A DNA stretch of 64,000 nucleotides from Sulfitobacter noctilucae (GTDB lineage: Bacteria > Pseudomonadota > Alphaproteobacteria > Rhodobacterales > Rhodobacteraceae). Of this stretch, positions 51,448 to 59,411 are shown piece after piece. Position numbers and translations under genes: made by a program. The stretch is taken from NCBI RefSeq assembly GCF_000622365.1, contig NZ_JASC01000014.1, positions 1,178,001 to 1,242,000 of the forward strand, written 5' to 3'. The notes below the pieces were generated by a model. That model saw only the letters and a program-made list of their open reading frames with translations, did not search any database and was not told the origin of the DNA. The stretch's first letter is position 1; each line of letters begins with the position of its first letter.

Positions 51448-52455
51448 TCAGTCCCCGTCCAAGGAATTGAATCCCGCCGCAACACCCAATGTCGGCCCGA
51501 GTTCGGTTTGGACCGTTGTGCGAATCGTATCGACGGCCTGTTGCACCACCTCGATTTTCAAACGGGATTGTGGCTTTGCCACGCTGGCAAATACCGGATC
51601 ATTAACAGCCTCAAGCTTGTCCAGCGCATCGTTAAATTCGCGGGTCAACTGCTCTGCCACTTGAGGATCGGTCACAGCCAGTCTGGACGCCAGATCTTGT
51701 AAGGATTCGAGGCTCAGTTTGACGTCCGACGCCGATCGCCCCGATCGCCAGGCCTCTGCCCGCTTTGGTCGGGGCCGATCAAAGGTGCCAAGGGGCCGCC
51801 CGAGACGGCTGTCGCTGGTGAATTGCAAGCCTGCTGTCAGCGCTCTCAGCATCTCTTGCAGCACTTCTTCTTCGCTGCGGTAGGTGGCAGTTGGCCCCGG
51901 AGACAGCAAAACATCGGCATGTCCGCCTGTCCAATCGTCGTAGATTGCAGTGGCAGTCGCGGCGATGTCACCAGCGACTGTTCGTACCAAAGTGCAATGG
52001 TAGTCCGAAGTGCCTTCTTGCATCAGGGTTGCGTCATAGAGCAGGAACTCGAGAGCATAAAAGCCGCGCGCCGCGATGGACACATCGCTGTAAGTTTCGA
52101 CGTTGGCGGCTATCGGATCTTGATCCGCGATCAGGGTTGCCAAACTGCGCGGCGTGGCCCCGCGGCTGTCTGGCCAAAAGGCCAATGCAAAAGCGCGGTC
52201 GTCGACTTCAGTCGGCCCGAACCGCAGATGACTGGCCGAAATCCAGGCGTCGAAAGCAGCACCGTATGCAGCGCGAAGGTCCGTCGAGGTCGGATCGCAG
52301 TCCTGCTGGGCCGTCTGTGCCAAATCTTGGGATGTGGACGCCAGGGCGTCGAACCGGGGCAGGATGTGCCCGTCAATGATATCTGACACAGATGGATCTG
52401 CAGCAGCTGCCACGGGCGCACAGATCAAGGCGGCGGCAAAGAGATAACGTTTCAT
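51448..52455 (-). CDS. imelysin family protein (second copy, atypical motif)
   Basis: A 335-aa exported protein (signal MKRYLFAAALICAPVAAA). It has the imelysin/ICMP helical fold, but the usual GxHxxE motif reads GFYALEFLL, with Tyr in place of His. Imelysin-like proteins are periplasmic iron-uptake proteins; the altered motif may mark a subfamily that binds metal differently. Its ATG overlaps the DUF1111 stop by four bases. Confidence 0.8.
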   Translation of the reverse strand: MKRYLFAAALICAPVAAAADPSVSDIIDGHILPRFDALASTSQDLAQTAQQDCDPTSTDLRAAYGAAFDAWISASHLRFGPTEVDDRAFALAFWPDSRGATPRSLATLIADQDPIAANVETYSDVSIAARGFYALEFLLYDATLMQEGTSDYHCTLVRTVAGDIAATATAIYDDWTGGHADVLLSPGPTATYRSEEEVLQEMLRALTAGLQFTSDSRLGRPLGTFDRPRPKRAEAWRSGRSASDVKLSLESLQDLASRLAVTDPQVAEQLTREFNDALDKLEAVNDPVFASVAKPQSRLKIEVVQQAVDTIRTTVQTELGPTLGVAAGFNSLDGD

Positions 52456-54071
52456 AGGCTTTCCAAATATCTGATCAGCGCATCGCGGTCTTCGGTGGGC
52501 ATCGCCTTGACCGCATCCCGTTGGGCTTCTGCTTCGCCACCATGCCACAAGACCGCCTCAAGAAGCGACCGTGCACGCCCGTCGTGTAGAAAATAGCTGT
52601 GGCCACTGACCTGCTCGGTCAGGCCGATCCCCCAAAGCGGCGGTGTGCGCCATTCCTGTCCCGTGGCCCGCGCTTCGGGCCGGTTATCCGCAAGACCCGG
52701 CCCCATGTCGTGCAACAGCATATCGGTATAGGGCCAAATCAGCTGAAAGCTCTGCTCAGGCTGGTTTTCAAGGCGGTGGGTGACAAAGCTGGGTGTATGA
52801 CAAGAGTTGCAGCCGGTCGCATAAAACACCTCCTTGCCACGCAAGACCCGAGGATCATTCACATCGCGGCGCGCCGGAACACCAAGGTTGCGACTGTAAA
52901 AAGCGACAAGCTCCATGCCCTCCGCATCTATCTCTGTGAGGCGGGCGTCCTTGTCGCCGTGGATGGCGGCCAGGCAATCGGCCTGAAGGTCCGTGCATTC
53001 GCCACTGCCCGCAGTGAACAGGGGGTTCGATATGCCAATGTCGCCGACGAATGCGCTCGCCGATTGCTCCATGATTGTCGGATTGCCTGCTTTAAGGCCA
53101 AAGCGGCCCAACATGGGCTTGTCATATTCAACAGACCAGACGATGTTCGGGCGACCGGATATGCCATCATTGTCGCGGTCGTCCGGATCGGCACCTGCGA
53201 GAATATCAGCGGCGGGAATGGCTTCGAGCAGCCCAAGACCGATCATCTGGGGGGCCACGCGGGGGGACAACATGGCACCCTCTGCCAAGGGGCCGTAGCT
53301 GAGGTTTTCAGCAGTATAGGTTGGCGCGCGCAGCGACACTTCCAAGCCGTCAGCCAAGGTCACGGTTTCCTCGACATAGCTCAGACCAAGGCTGAATTCC
53401 GATGCATGGCCCTGCACGGCAAAATCCTGCAACTGCGATCCGTAGGTCGGCTCGGGCACGGTTGCGATGTAGTCGGCAATTTCGGCAATCCTTACGTCAT
53501 CCGGCATGCCGTCGGGATCCATGACAGACACCCGCATCAGCATAGAGATCGCGTTGTCCTCCGGACCTTCCGGCGGGTGCCCGCGCCCATCCTTGATGTG
53601 GCACCGCTGGCAGGATCGTGCGTTGAAAAGCGGCCCCAACCCGTCCGAGGCCAATGTCGACGAGGGGGACGACACCCAAAGCTTGCGGAACAGCCCGTTG
53701 CCGAGTTTGAACTCAAGCTCGTCTTCAAACGAGATGTTGGCTGAGGGCTGCGAAAATGCGTCCGCATCACCCCGAGCACGCACGGTTGCCGCACCAGCAG
53801 AGCGTTCCTCGAACTTCTGCGCTGCGGTGAAATCTGTGGTCGGGGCGGTGACCTTGGCAATGCGCACTGCTTCCGCGTTGGTGCGGGGCACAACATTCAA
53901 ATGCGGATCGTCCAGACCGAAGTAAAAGTCTGGGTACGTCGATGCGGTTTGGTCCTGTGTTTCGGCGATGGCAATGGATCCCGCCGCCAGCATGACGATC
54001 AACATAAAACCCGGCTTTGTCCATTTTCGACTCATCAAGCAGCGCATATGTTTCTTTACCAAGTTTGTCAT
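52452..54071 (-). CDS. DUF1111 di-haem oxidoreductase-like protein
   Basis: A 539-aa exported protein with two c-type haem sites, CQRCH (C154-H158) and CNSCH (near 430), and the DGLGPLFNARSC and LHDGRARSLLEAVLWHGGEA segments of the DUF1111 family. These periplasmic cytochromes co-occur with imelysins and probably change the redox state of iron. The signal peptide follows either the ATG at 54071 or an in-frame ATG at 54035 (MSRKWTKPGFML); the choice is open. It lies about 180 nt after the porin. Confidence 0.85.
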   Translation of the reverse strand: MTNLVKKHMRCLMSRKWTKPGFMLIVMLAAGSIAIAETQDQTASTYPDFYFGLDDPHLNVVPRTNAEAVRIAKVTAPTTDFTAAQKFEERSAGAATVRARGDADAFSQPSANISFEDELEFKLGNGLFRKLWVSSPSSTLASDGLGPLFNARSCQRCHIKDGRGHPPEGPEDNAISMLMRVSVMDPDGMPDDVRIAEIADYIATVPEPTYGSQLQDFAVQGHASEFSLGLSYVEETVTLADGLEVSLRAPTYTAENLSYGPLAEGAMLSPRVAPQMIGLGLLEAIPAADILAGADPDDRDNDGISGRPNIVWSVEYDKPMLGRFGLKAGNPTIMEQSASAFVGDIGISNPLFTAGSGECTDLQADCLAAIHGDKDARLTEIDAEGMELVAFYSRNLGVPARRDVNDPRVLRGKEVFYATGCNSCHTPSFVTHRLENQPEQSFQLIWPYTDMLLHDMGPGLADNRPEARATGQEWRTPPLWGIGLTEQVSGHSYFLHDGRARSLLEAVLWHGGEAEAQRDAVKAMPTEDRDALIRYLESL

Positions 54072-54255
54072 CGTCCAGTTGGGGTGCAGGAAAGTCGATA
54101 CGACCTATTTCACCTCTCAGCCTTGGCTCAGAGGTATTCATCAGTAAAATGCTACCGGCGACAGCACTAAGTCTGCGGGACGCGATACATGGAATATCGC
54201 GCCCCAACTTCTGCAACCGGATCGCCTTCGTGACGATCAGGCTGAGGGTGCCGCT

Positions 54256-55254
54256 TTAAAACGCATAGATGCCAGACAACCCGACGGCTGTGGACTTTTC
54301 CCCACCAACGTCGAACCGTGCGACCCCGAAGCTCATGTCGAGATTTTCCGAAATGTTCCGGTCGATGCCAAGCGAGACCAGGCTGTCGGTGGCTGCCGCG
54401 TCATTGTCGATGACCGTGCCCGTGGCAGAGAATGTCCAAGCATCGATAACGTAAGATCCGCCGAGCGTGAGATAGGTCGCATCCTCGTCTGTGCCGCCTG
54501 CCCCGTCAAAGTGCGCAACCTCGCCGATCATGGCCATGCCGCCACCGAAATCATGGGCCGCGCCAAGCACGATGCCCGTTTCATCCGACGGATCGCCCTG
54601 CCCCGCAGACAAGAACCGCGCCCCGACCCATGCAGTCGTATCGCCGAAGGCCTGATCGTACTGCAGCGCGACGTTGTTCAGCTTTCCGGTGTTGCCCGCA
54701 CCGCCACCGGCGACCGATACCCGACCCCGCTTAGTCCCGATACTGTCACTCAGGGCCGTATCGTCCACGTAGAAGGCCGCGATGGACAGGGTACCGGGGC
54801 CAACGGGGGTTTCCACGGACGCCCCGATCATCTCGCTCAGCTCGTAATCCTCTGCAAGAGCGGAGCCATAGAACCCCGGTGCCTCATCCCAGGCCTTAGC
54901 AAAGACCGGGCTGATCTTACCAAAGGAGACGGCAGTTTTGCCAAGGCTATAGCGCAACCCGAGTTCGCTGAAATACAGGCCCAGATCGTCAAAGGCTCTA
55001 TCGTCTTCAGCGTCCAGAACAGATTCCAGAACCAATCCGCCAAAGAACGTCAGGTTCTGCGTGATTGTCGCCTCGAAGGACAGTTCCGCCGAGACAAACC
55101 CGTCTGTGATCTCTGCCGCCGGATCGTCGGCGCTGATCGTACTGTCGACCCCGATTTCCACCTCGCCTTCATAGGTGAAACCGGCATCCTGAGCCTGTAC
55201 CGCATAGGCGCTTGCAACGGACCAGACCGTCGCCAAAAGTATCGTCTTCTTCAT
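54256..55254 (-). CDS. outer-membrane porin-like protein
   Basis: About 332 aa with signal peptide MKKTILLATVWSVASAYAVQA. Alternating beta strands run the full length (FTYEGEVEIGVD ... DMSFGVARFDVG), ending in GIYAF with the C-terminal Phe needed for outer-membrane insertion. It resembles the 16-strand Rhodobacter-type porins. Inside the iron operon it may provide passage for iron or haem, which is inference. Start at 55254 has AAGAG upstream. Confidence 0.8.
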   Translation of the reverse strand: MKKTILLATVWSVASAYAVQAQDAGFTYEGEVEIGVDSTISADDPAAEITDGFVSAELSFEATITQNLTFFGGLVLESVLDAEDDRAFDDLGLYFSELGLRYSLGKTAVSFGKISPVFAKAWDEAPGFYGSALAEDYELSEMIGASVETPVGPGTLSIAAFYVDDTALSDSIGTKRGRVSVAGGGAGNTGKLNNVALQYDQAFGDTTAWVGARFLSAGQGDPSDETGIVLGAAHDFGGGMAMIGEVAHFDGAGGTDEDATYLTLGGSYVIDAWTFSATGTVIDNDAAATDSLVSLGIDRNISENLDMSFGVARFDVGGEKSTAVGLSGIYAF

Positions 55255-55302
55255 TGTTACTGCTCTTTCTGTGATGGTGCCCATACCGGCACGCGCATTT
55301 GT

Positions 55303-56562
55303 TTATTGGAAAACGGCATCAGGATCGTCGAGGCTGTCAGAACCTTCGATCGCGCTTCCGTCTACGCCCAAGACGGTAATGACCCGCTCGATGGAGCGCG
55401 TCTGGTCGATCAGACCGTTCACGCCGTCCATGATCAGCGCCTCACCCGCAGCGTTCCCACGCTCCAGCATCTGGTCATAAGCAAAGCCTGCTTCGGCGGC
55501 ATGTTTGATCCGGCTCAAAGCCATGACGGCAGCGCTCAGCTTGCTTTGCATCTCGGTATCCAGGGCTGTGTCCTGTTCCGCAACCAGATCAGACAAAGAT
55601 GCGCCCGAAACAAGAGTGCCATCAGTGCGGACATAGGCACCGAGATAGACGTTCTGGATGCCAACGCCGTTGTAGTAGTGATCGTTATGGGTGTTATCGG
55701 CAAAGCAGGAATGTTCTTCTTCCGGGTCGTTCAGCATCACGCCAAGGCGCATCCGCTCACCTGCGGTTTCACCATAAGACAGCGAGCCCATGCCTGTCAG
55801 AATGGCCGAGATGCCGGCATCCGAATCCTCCATCAACGCGGTGCGTGCGGCACCGTCATCGGCCCAGGCCTCAGCCATGTATTTCAGGTCTGAAATGAGC
55901 AGTTCGGTGGCGGCAGTCAGGTATTGCCCGCGCCGGTCACAATTGCCGTTCGTGCAGGCCTCTTCGGTGGCGTAGTCTGTCCAAGGCCGGTCCCCCGCAC
56001 CCGTGCCATGACCGTTCAGATCCTGCCCCCAAAGGAGAAACTCGATGGCGTGATAACCTGTCGCCACATTGGCCTCGACCCCGTCTGCCTCTTGCAGGGT
56101 TTCTTCCAACAACGCCGGGGTGATGGTCGTGGCGTCGATCTCGGTGCCGGACAGGGTGAAGGTCGGGTTTGCAATTACGTTGAGCGCCGCAAATTCGTTT
56201 TCGTCGGACGGCCCGCCATAGGACGCATCCACATAGTCGATCAGCCCTTCATCCAGCGGCCAGGCATTCACCTTGCCTTCCCAGTCATCGACGATTGCAT
56301 TGCCGAAACGAAAGACCTCGGTCTGCTGGTATGGCACGCGGGCCGCCAGCCACGCCGCACGGGCGGCGGTCAAGGTTTCGGCAGAGGGGTTCGTCACCAA
56401 GGCGGTGATGGATGTCTGCAGGCGCTGCGCAGTGATCAGGCTGTCGCCATAGTTCGCAGCGGCGATATCGGCATAGGTGTCCAGCACATCTGTCGTCTCG
56501 ACCGCCAAAGCGGGTGCGGCAAGGCCAAGGGCGACAGCGGTGGAAAGAAGATAGCGTTTCAT
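55303..56562 (-). CDS. imelysin family protein (IrpA-like)
   Basis: A 419-aa periplasmic protein with signal MKRYLLSTAVALGLAAPALA. It has the family motif GxHxxE as GYHAIEFLLWGQD and the EVFRFGNAIVDDWEGKVNAWP region. These proteins bind iron or haem and are induced by iron limitation. It lies 11 nt after the Cys-rich gene, has AAGGGA, and precedes the porin by 48 nt. Confidence 0.9.
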   Translation of the reverse strand: MKRYLLSTAVALGLAAPALAVETTDVLDTYADIAAANYGDSLITAQRLQTSITALVTNPSAETLTAARAAWLAARVPYQQTEVFRFGNAIVDDWEGKVNAWPLDEGLIDYVDASYGGPSDENEFAALNVIANPTFTLSGTEIDATTITPALLEETLQEADGVEANVATGYHAIEFLLWGQDLNGHGTGAGDRPWTDYATEEACTNGNCDRRGQYLTAATELLISDLKYMAEAWADDGAARTALMEDSDAGISAILTGMGSLSYGETAGERMRLGVMLNDPEEEHSCFADNTHNDHYYNGVGIQNVYLGAYVRTDGTLVSGASLSDLVAEQDTALDTEMQSKLSAAVMALSRIKHAAEAGFAYDQMLERGNAAGEALIMDGVNGLIDQTRSIERVITVLGVDGSAIEGSDSLDDPDAVFQ

Positions 56563-56573
56563 GGGGTGTCCCT

Positions 56574-57059
56574 TTAGTGGAGTGTTCTGTGTTTCTGAGC
56601 AGGTGAAGCTTCGGCGAGATCTCTGGGGGCCTGAAGACGCATCCGCATGAACGCCAGCCCCACATCAGCCGCTAGAGAAGCAATCAGGGGAGCCATATCG
56701 GGCCGCACCAGAAGCGTGGCCATCAGCACCGCATCTTCCCGTTCTCCGGTGGCGGCAGCTGCGATAAAGTTGGCAAAGCAGGATTCGTCCGCCCCCAGAC
56801 ATTTGCAGGCAACCGCGTGGCGCATCAGCGGCCTGCGGCCATGCTGCATGCACATCGCACACAAATCCTCGAAGGATTTCATGGCCGCGCGACCATGCTT
56901 GGCACCAAGGCTGCTCGCAAAATCATTCCACATCTGTGCCTGCGCGGCCGGCCCATCGCACCAGAGACGCAGATAGATAACCGACGCAGCTTCGATGCTG
57001 TCGAGTTCGGTGATGAAGCCCACGGGTGCGCCGCCGCGGTTGCGTGATTGAAGGCTCAT
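56574..57059 (-). CDS. Cys-rich protein of unknown function in the hemP operon
   Basis: A 161-aa protein with no clear signal peptide. It is mostly helical, with clustered cysteines: WCDGPAA, then FEDLCAMCMQHGRR, HAVACKCLGADESCFANF. The CxxC, CxC and spaced Cys/His residues could bind metal or an Fe-S cluster. I do not know the family. The ATG overlaps the hemP stop by four bases, so the protein is made together with HemP and may handle haem or iron in the cytosol. Confidence 0.7.
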   Translation of the reverse strand: MSLQSRNRGGAPVGFITELDSIEAASVIYLRLWCDGPAAQAQMWNDFASSLGAKHGRAAMKSFEDLCAMCMQHGRRPLMRHAVACKCLGADESCFANFIAAAATGEREDAVLMATLLVRPDMAPLIASLAADVGLAFMRMRLQAPRDLAEASPAQKHRTLH

Positions 57060-57220
57060 TTGGTCAAGATCAACTTGCCAGCCCGCGTGATCCGCAGGGT
57101 GTAGGTTTGATCATCCAGCACGATCTGCGCCAGATCGCCGCCGGCCGTCAGATCGCGGGCCGCATAAGAGGGCAAAGCAGGTGCCGGAGATTGCTTGGGC
57201 GGCGCTGAATGAAAGTTCAT
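57056..57220 (-). CDS. hemP: hemin uptake protein HemP
   Basis: A 54-aa protein, too short for many gene finders, ending with the HemP signature YTLRITRAGKLILTK. HemP proteins are iron-regulated regulators or facilitators of haem uptake. Ribosome site AGAAGGGG is strong. The start overlaps a 58-aa ORF by four bases, and the stop overlaps the Cys-rich gene by four. Confidence 0.92.
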   Translation of the reverse strand: MNFHSAPPKQSPAPALPSYAARDLTAGGDLAQIVLDDQTYTLRITRAGKLILTK

Positions 57221-57393
57221 GCTGGCACCCCTTCTCTTTCACCAAAGCGCTCGGACACCCAAACCGGACAAACGGTATCCGCCTCGGAAGCCGCCTCGAG
57301 AAGATCCAGCCGCTCGATCTGCTGGAGGCGCAAAGACAGCCTGCGCGCCTGTGGGTCTTCGATCTGGATCAGGGCGTTTTCAACAGGCTGCAT
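57217..57393 (-). CDS. 58-aa ORF at the head of the hemP operon
   Basis: Starts MQPVENALIQIEDPQARR and has a helical core RLSLRLQQIERLDLLEAA and one cysteine in DTVCPVW. GAGGAT precedes the ATG by 8 nt. The stop overlaps the hemP ATG by four bases. It lies about 100 nt downstream of the iron-box-like palindrome, so it is the first gene of the operon. I recognise no family. Confidence 0.65.
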   Translation of the reverse strand: MQPVENALIQIEDPQARRLSLRLQQIERLDLLEAASEADTVCPVWVSERFGEREGVPA

Positions 57394-57490
57394 GGGTCAA
57401 TCCTCGCTTTGTCTGGTGTCCGGCTTCCCTACCTAGACTCGGGTGGCTCGACGTGCGCTAAACCTGAGCGAATGAGTCGGGATAGTCAAC

Positions 57491-57507
57491 CTGACAAATT
57501 TAGTCGG
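57491..57507 (-). promoter_or_regulatory. Iron-Rhodo-box/IscR-like palindrome upstream of the hemP operon
   Basis: CTGACAAATTTAGTCGG is a near palindrome (GAC...GTC around an AT-rich core) close to the IscR-type iron motif described for Rhodobacterales iron genes. It lies 98 nt before the first ORF of the hemP operon. A TTGACT (57484-57489, minus strand) next to it may be the -35 box. The match is by eye. Confidence 0.55.
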
Positions 57508-57662
57508 AAATAGATTGCACCTCAGCAGCCGTCACAGTTCTGCAACAATTACATGGCGCCTTAATGTTGCCTTATTCCCGCCGCTTCCGCGCCGCCGTTG
57601 CCGCGCAGCATTCCGGGATGGCCGCGCGATTGCCACGGCCACCCCTGAACAGGAGCAGCCCG

Positions 57663-57767
57663 ATGGCCCGTCCCGCACCACAGCCCCCGCAAAAGCCGCC
57701 CGCCGAGGCGCAAGCGCCAAAACCCGCGCCGCAGGCACCGGTTTTTACGGACTACGCGAGCCTTTAG
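57663..57767 (+). CDS. 34-aa proline/alanine-rich ORF
   Basis: A tiny frame starting MARPAPQPPQKPP and ending VFTDYASL. The ribosome site AGGAG lies 7 nt upstream, which is good evidence for translation. Two longer frames run through the same DNA but have no ribosome sites. Function is unknown. The low-complexity content makes this tentative. Confidence 0.4.
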   Translation: MARPAPQPPQKPPAEAQAPKPAPQAPVFTDYASL

Positions 57768-57891
57768 CTACAAACGAGAGCCGATAGTCTGAATGACCGT
57801 CGCTCTAAAAACCAACCGTATGTCCGACGTGACCTCTGTGCTAATATCCGAACATCCGGGAACCTCTACGCGGCACTGGTGTTCTCTTTTC

Positions 57892-58311
57892 ATGAACGCT
57901 CAACACACACCCGACCAAACCGCCCATCCGCATCAAGTCGATCTCGCCCGCCTGCGCAAACTGGCGACCCGAATGGACAATGCATATCGCCTGCCGATCG
58001 TCGGCGTCAGAATTGGCTGGGATGCGATCCTTGGCCTTGTGCCGGGTATCGGCGACGCTCTGGCGTTGGCCCCTTCCGTTTACATCATCAGCGAAGCGCG
58101 CCGCATGGGAACACCGGGGCCTACGCTATTTCGCATGGGCGCAAACGCGGCTGTTGACCTCGTGATTGGTGCGGTGCCGCTGGTGGGTGACTTGTTTGAC
58201 ATCGGCTGGCGATCCAAGACACGCAATGTCGACTTGCTTGAAGCGCATCTGCAACGGCAGGCACCAGACACGAAAAAGGCCGCATCGCTGCGGCCCTTCC
58301 CAAAAGCTTGA
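57892..58311 (+). CDS. DUF4112 domain protein
   Basis: About 139 aa from MNAQHTPDQTAHPHQ. The core LATRMDNAYRLPIVGVRIGW, LGLVPGIGDALALAPSVYII and GAVPLVGDLFDIGWRSKTRN is the DUF4112 family pattern, with two hydrophobic helices. Role unknown. The 3' end of this gene carries the ndk terminator on the other strand. The frame is open upstream to 57793. Confidence 0.85.
   Translation: MNAQHTPDQTAHPHQVDLARLRKLATRMDNAYRLPIVGVRIGWDAILGLVPGIGDALALAPSVYIISEARRMGTPGPTLFRMGANAAVDLVIGAVPLVGDLFDIGWRSKTRNVDLLEAHLQRQAPDTKKAASLRPFPKA
58273..58295 (-). terminator. intrinsic terminator of ndk inside the DUF4112 gene
   Basis: On the minus strand GGCCGCA-GCGA-TGCGGCC is a perfect seven-pair stem with a four-base loop followed by TTTTT. 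It begins 27 nt after the ndk stop and lies within the convergent coding sequence. Confidence 0.85.
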
Positions 58312-58321
58312 TCGGTCGGGT

Positions 58322-58744
58322 TTAGCCGACGAGTTCGAGACCGGAGAAGAAATATGCAATCTCTTCTTTCGCAGTCTCTGGCGCGTCTGAGCCGTGAACA
58401 GAGTTTTCGCCGACACTTTCGGCAAATTCGGCGCGGATTGTGCCCGCAGCGGCATCCGCAGGGTTTGTAGCACCCATTACTTCGCGGTTCTTGGCAATGG
58501 CGTCTTCGCCTTCCAGAACCTGAGCCACGATTGGCGCGGACGCCATGAATTCGCACAATTCGTCATAGAACGGACGCTCAGCGTGCACTTTGTAAAACTC
58601 GCCTGCCTGCGCTTTGGTCAGGTGAATGCGCTTTGACGCAACGATGCGCAGACCGGCATCCTCAAATTTCTTGGCAATCGCACCGGTCAGGTTACGCTTG
58701 GTTGCATCGGGCTTGATGATCGAAAATGTACGCTCAAGGGCCAT
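58322..58744 (-). CDS. ndk: nucleoside-diphosphate kinase
   Basis: A 140-aa enzyme that balances NTP pools. The catalytic His lies in [12 protein letters not shown] (near residue 117); the start [20 protein letters not shown] and the [15 protein letters not shown] segment are typical. Ribosome site GGAG precedes the ATG. Length is normal. Confidence 0.97.
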   Translation of the reverse strand: MALERTFSIIKPDATKRNLTGAIAKKFEDAGLRIVASKRIHLTKAQAGEFYKVHAERPFYDELCEFMASAPIVAQVLEGEDAIAKNREVMGATNPADAAAGTIRAEFAESVGENSVHGSDAPETAKEEIAYFFSGLELVG

Positions 58745-58919
58745 GTGGCTTGCTCCTATGGGGTGTTGATTTGCGCGGGCTTTAACATGAGGGTTTGGGG
58801 TTGGAAAGGTTGGAATGTTTGCAAACCTCTATCCACTCAATGAATATCTCCGATATGACTAGCCTGCGGTCGGGTGCTACCGATCCGGCTTCGACCTGAG
58901 ATCTAAGCGAGGCACCTTC

Positions 58920-59336
58920 ATGCACTTTCGGCTGACCAAAAACGACAGCGCTGATATAGGGTTTGCCCTCCATTGCCTGAAAAGTTCAGCCATTCACTTT
59001 GGCGAGTTCAAAGAATGGATATACCACGTCATCACAGATGCAGACGATCCTCCGCACTACCTGTTTGATATGCTGGAGGTTGCACAATTGATCGACTTCA
59101 AACCGATGCGGATCATGGGGTGGCACAGCAGCTTCACATTAAGCGACGATGAAGCCGCAGCGCTGAGCGGCATCGCCCTTCTGCGCGGAATCTCCACGAT
59201 GCAGGACAGCATCTCGAAGAAAGAGGCGCTGGAGAGGTTGCAAGACAACGGCGCTTTCTTTGATAGAGTGAAAGCTTTTTTCCCTTTTCTCGATCTTGAA
59301 CAGGCCGTTGGCCCCGACCCGGATCGAGGCAAATGA
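58920..59336 (+). CDS. protein of unknown function
   Basis: A 138-aa soluble, mostly helical, acidic protein starting MHFRLTKNDSADIGFALHC. No motif or family is recognised. GCGAGG lies 8 nt upstream. It is followed after 75 nt by the ABC-F gene and may share its transcript. Confidence 0.6.
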   Translation: MHFRLTKNDSADIGFALHCLKSSAIHFGEFKEWIYHVITDADDPPHYLFDMLEVAQLIDFKPMRIMGWHSSFTLSDDEAAALSGIALLRGISTMQDSISKKEALERLQDNGAFFDRVKAFFPFLDLEQAVGPDPDRGK

Positions 59337-59411
59337 GCGTTTGCGACCGATCTACCGCAGCGGTTCAAACCATACATTGACCCCATCCGCCGCTTGGTCC
59401 AAACCCCGTCC

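Noticed and set aside
52599-53744. 381-codon plus-strand frame
   Set aside because: Antisense to the DUF1111 gene, where both haem motifs are in the minus-strand frame.
54511-55893. 460-codon plus-strand frame
   Set aside because: Antisense to the porin and imelysin genes, with shadow-type composition and no domain.
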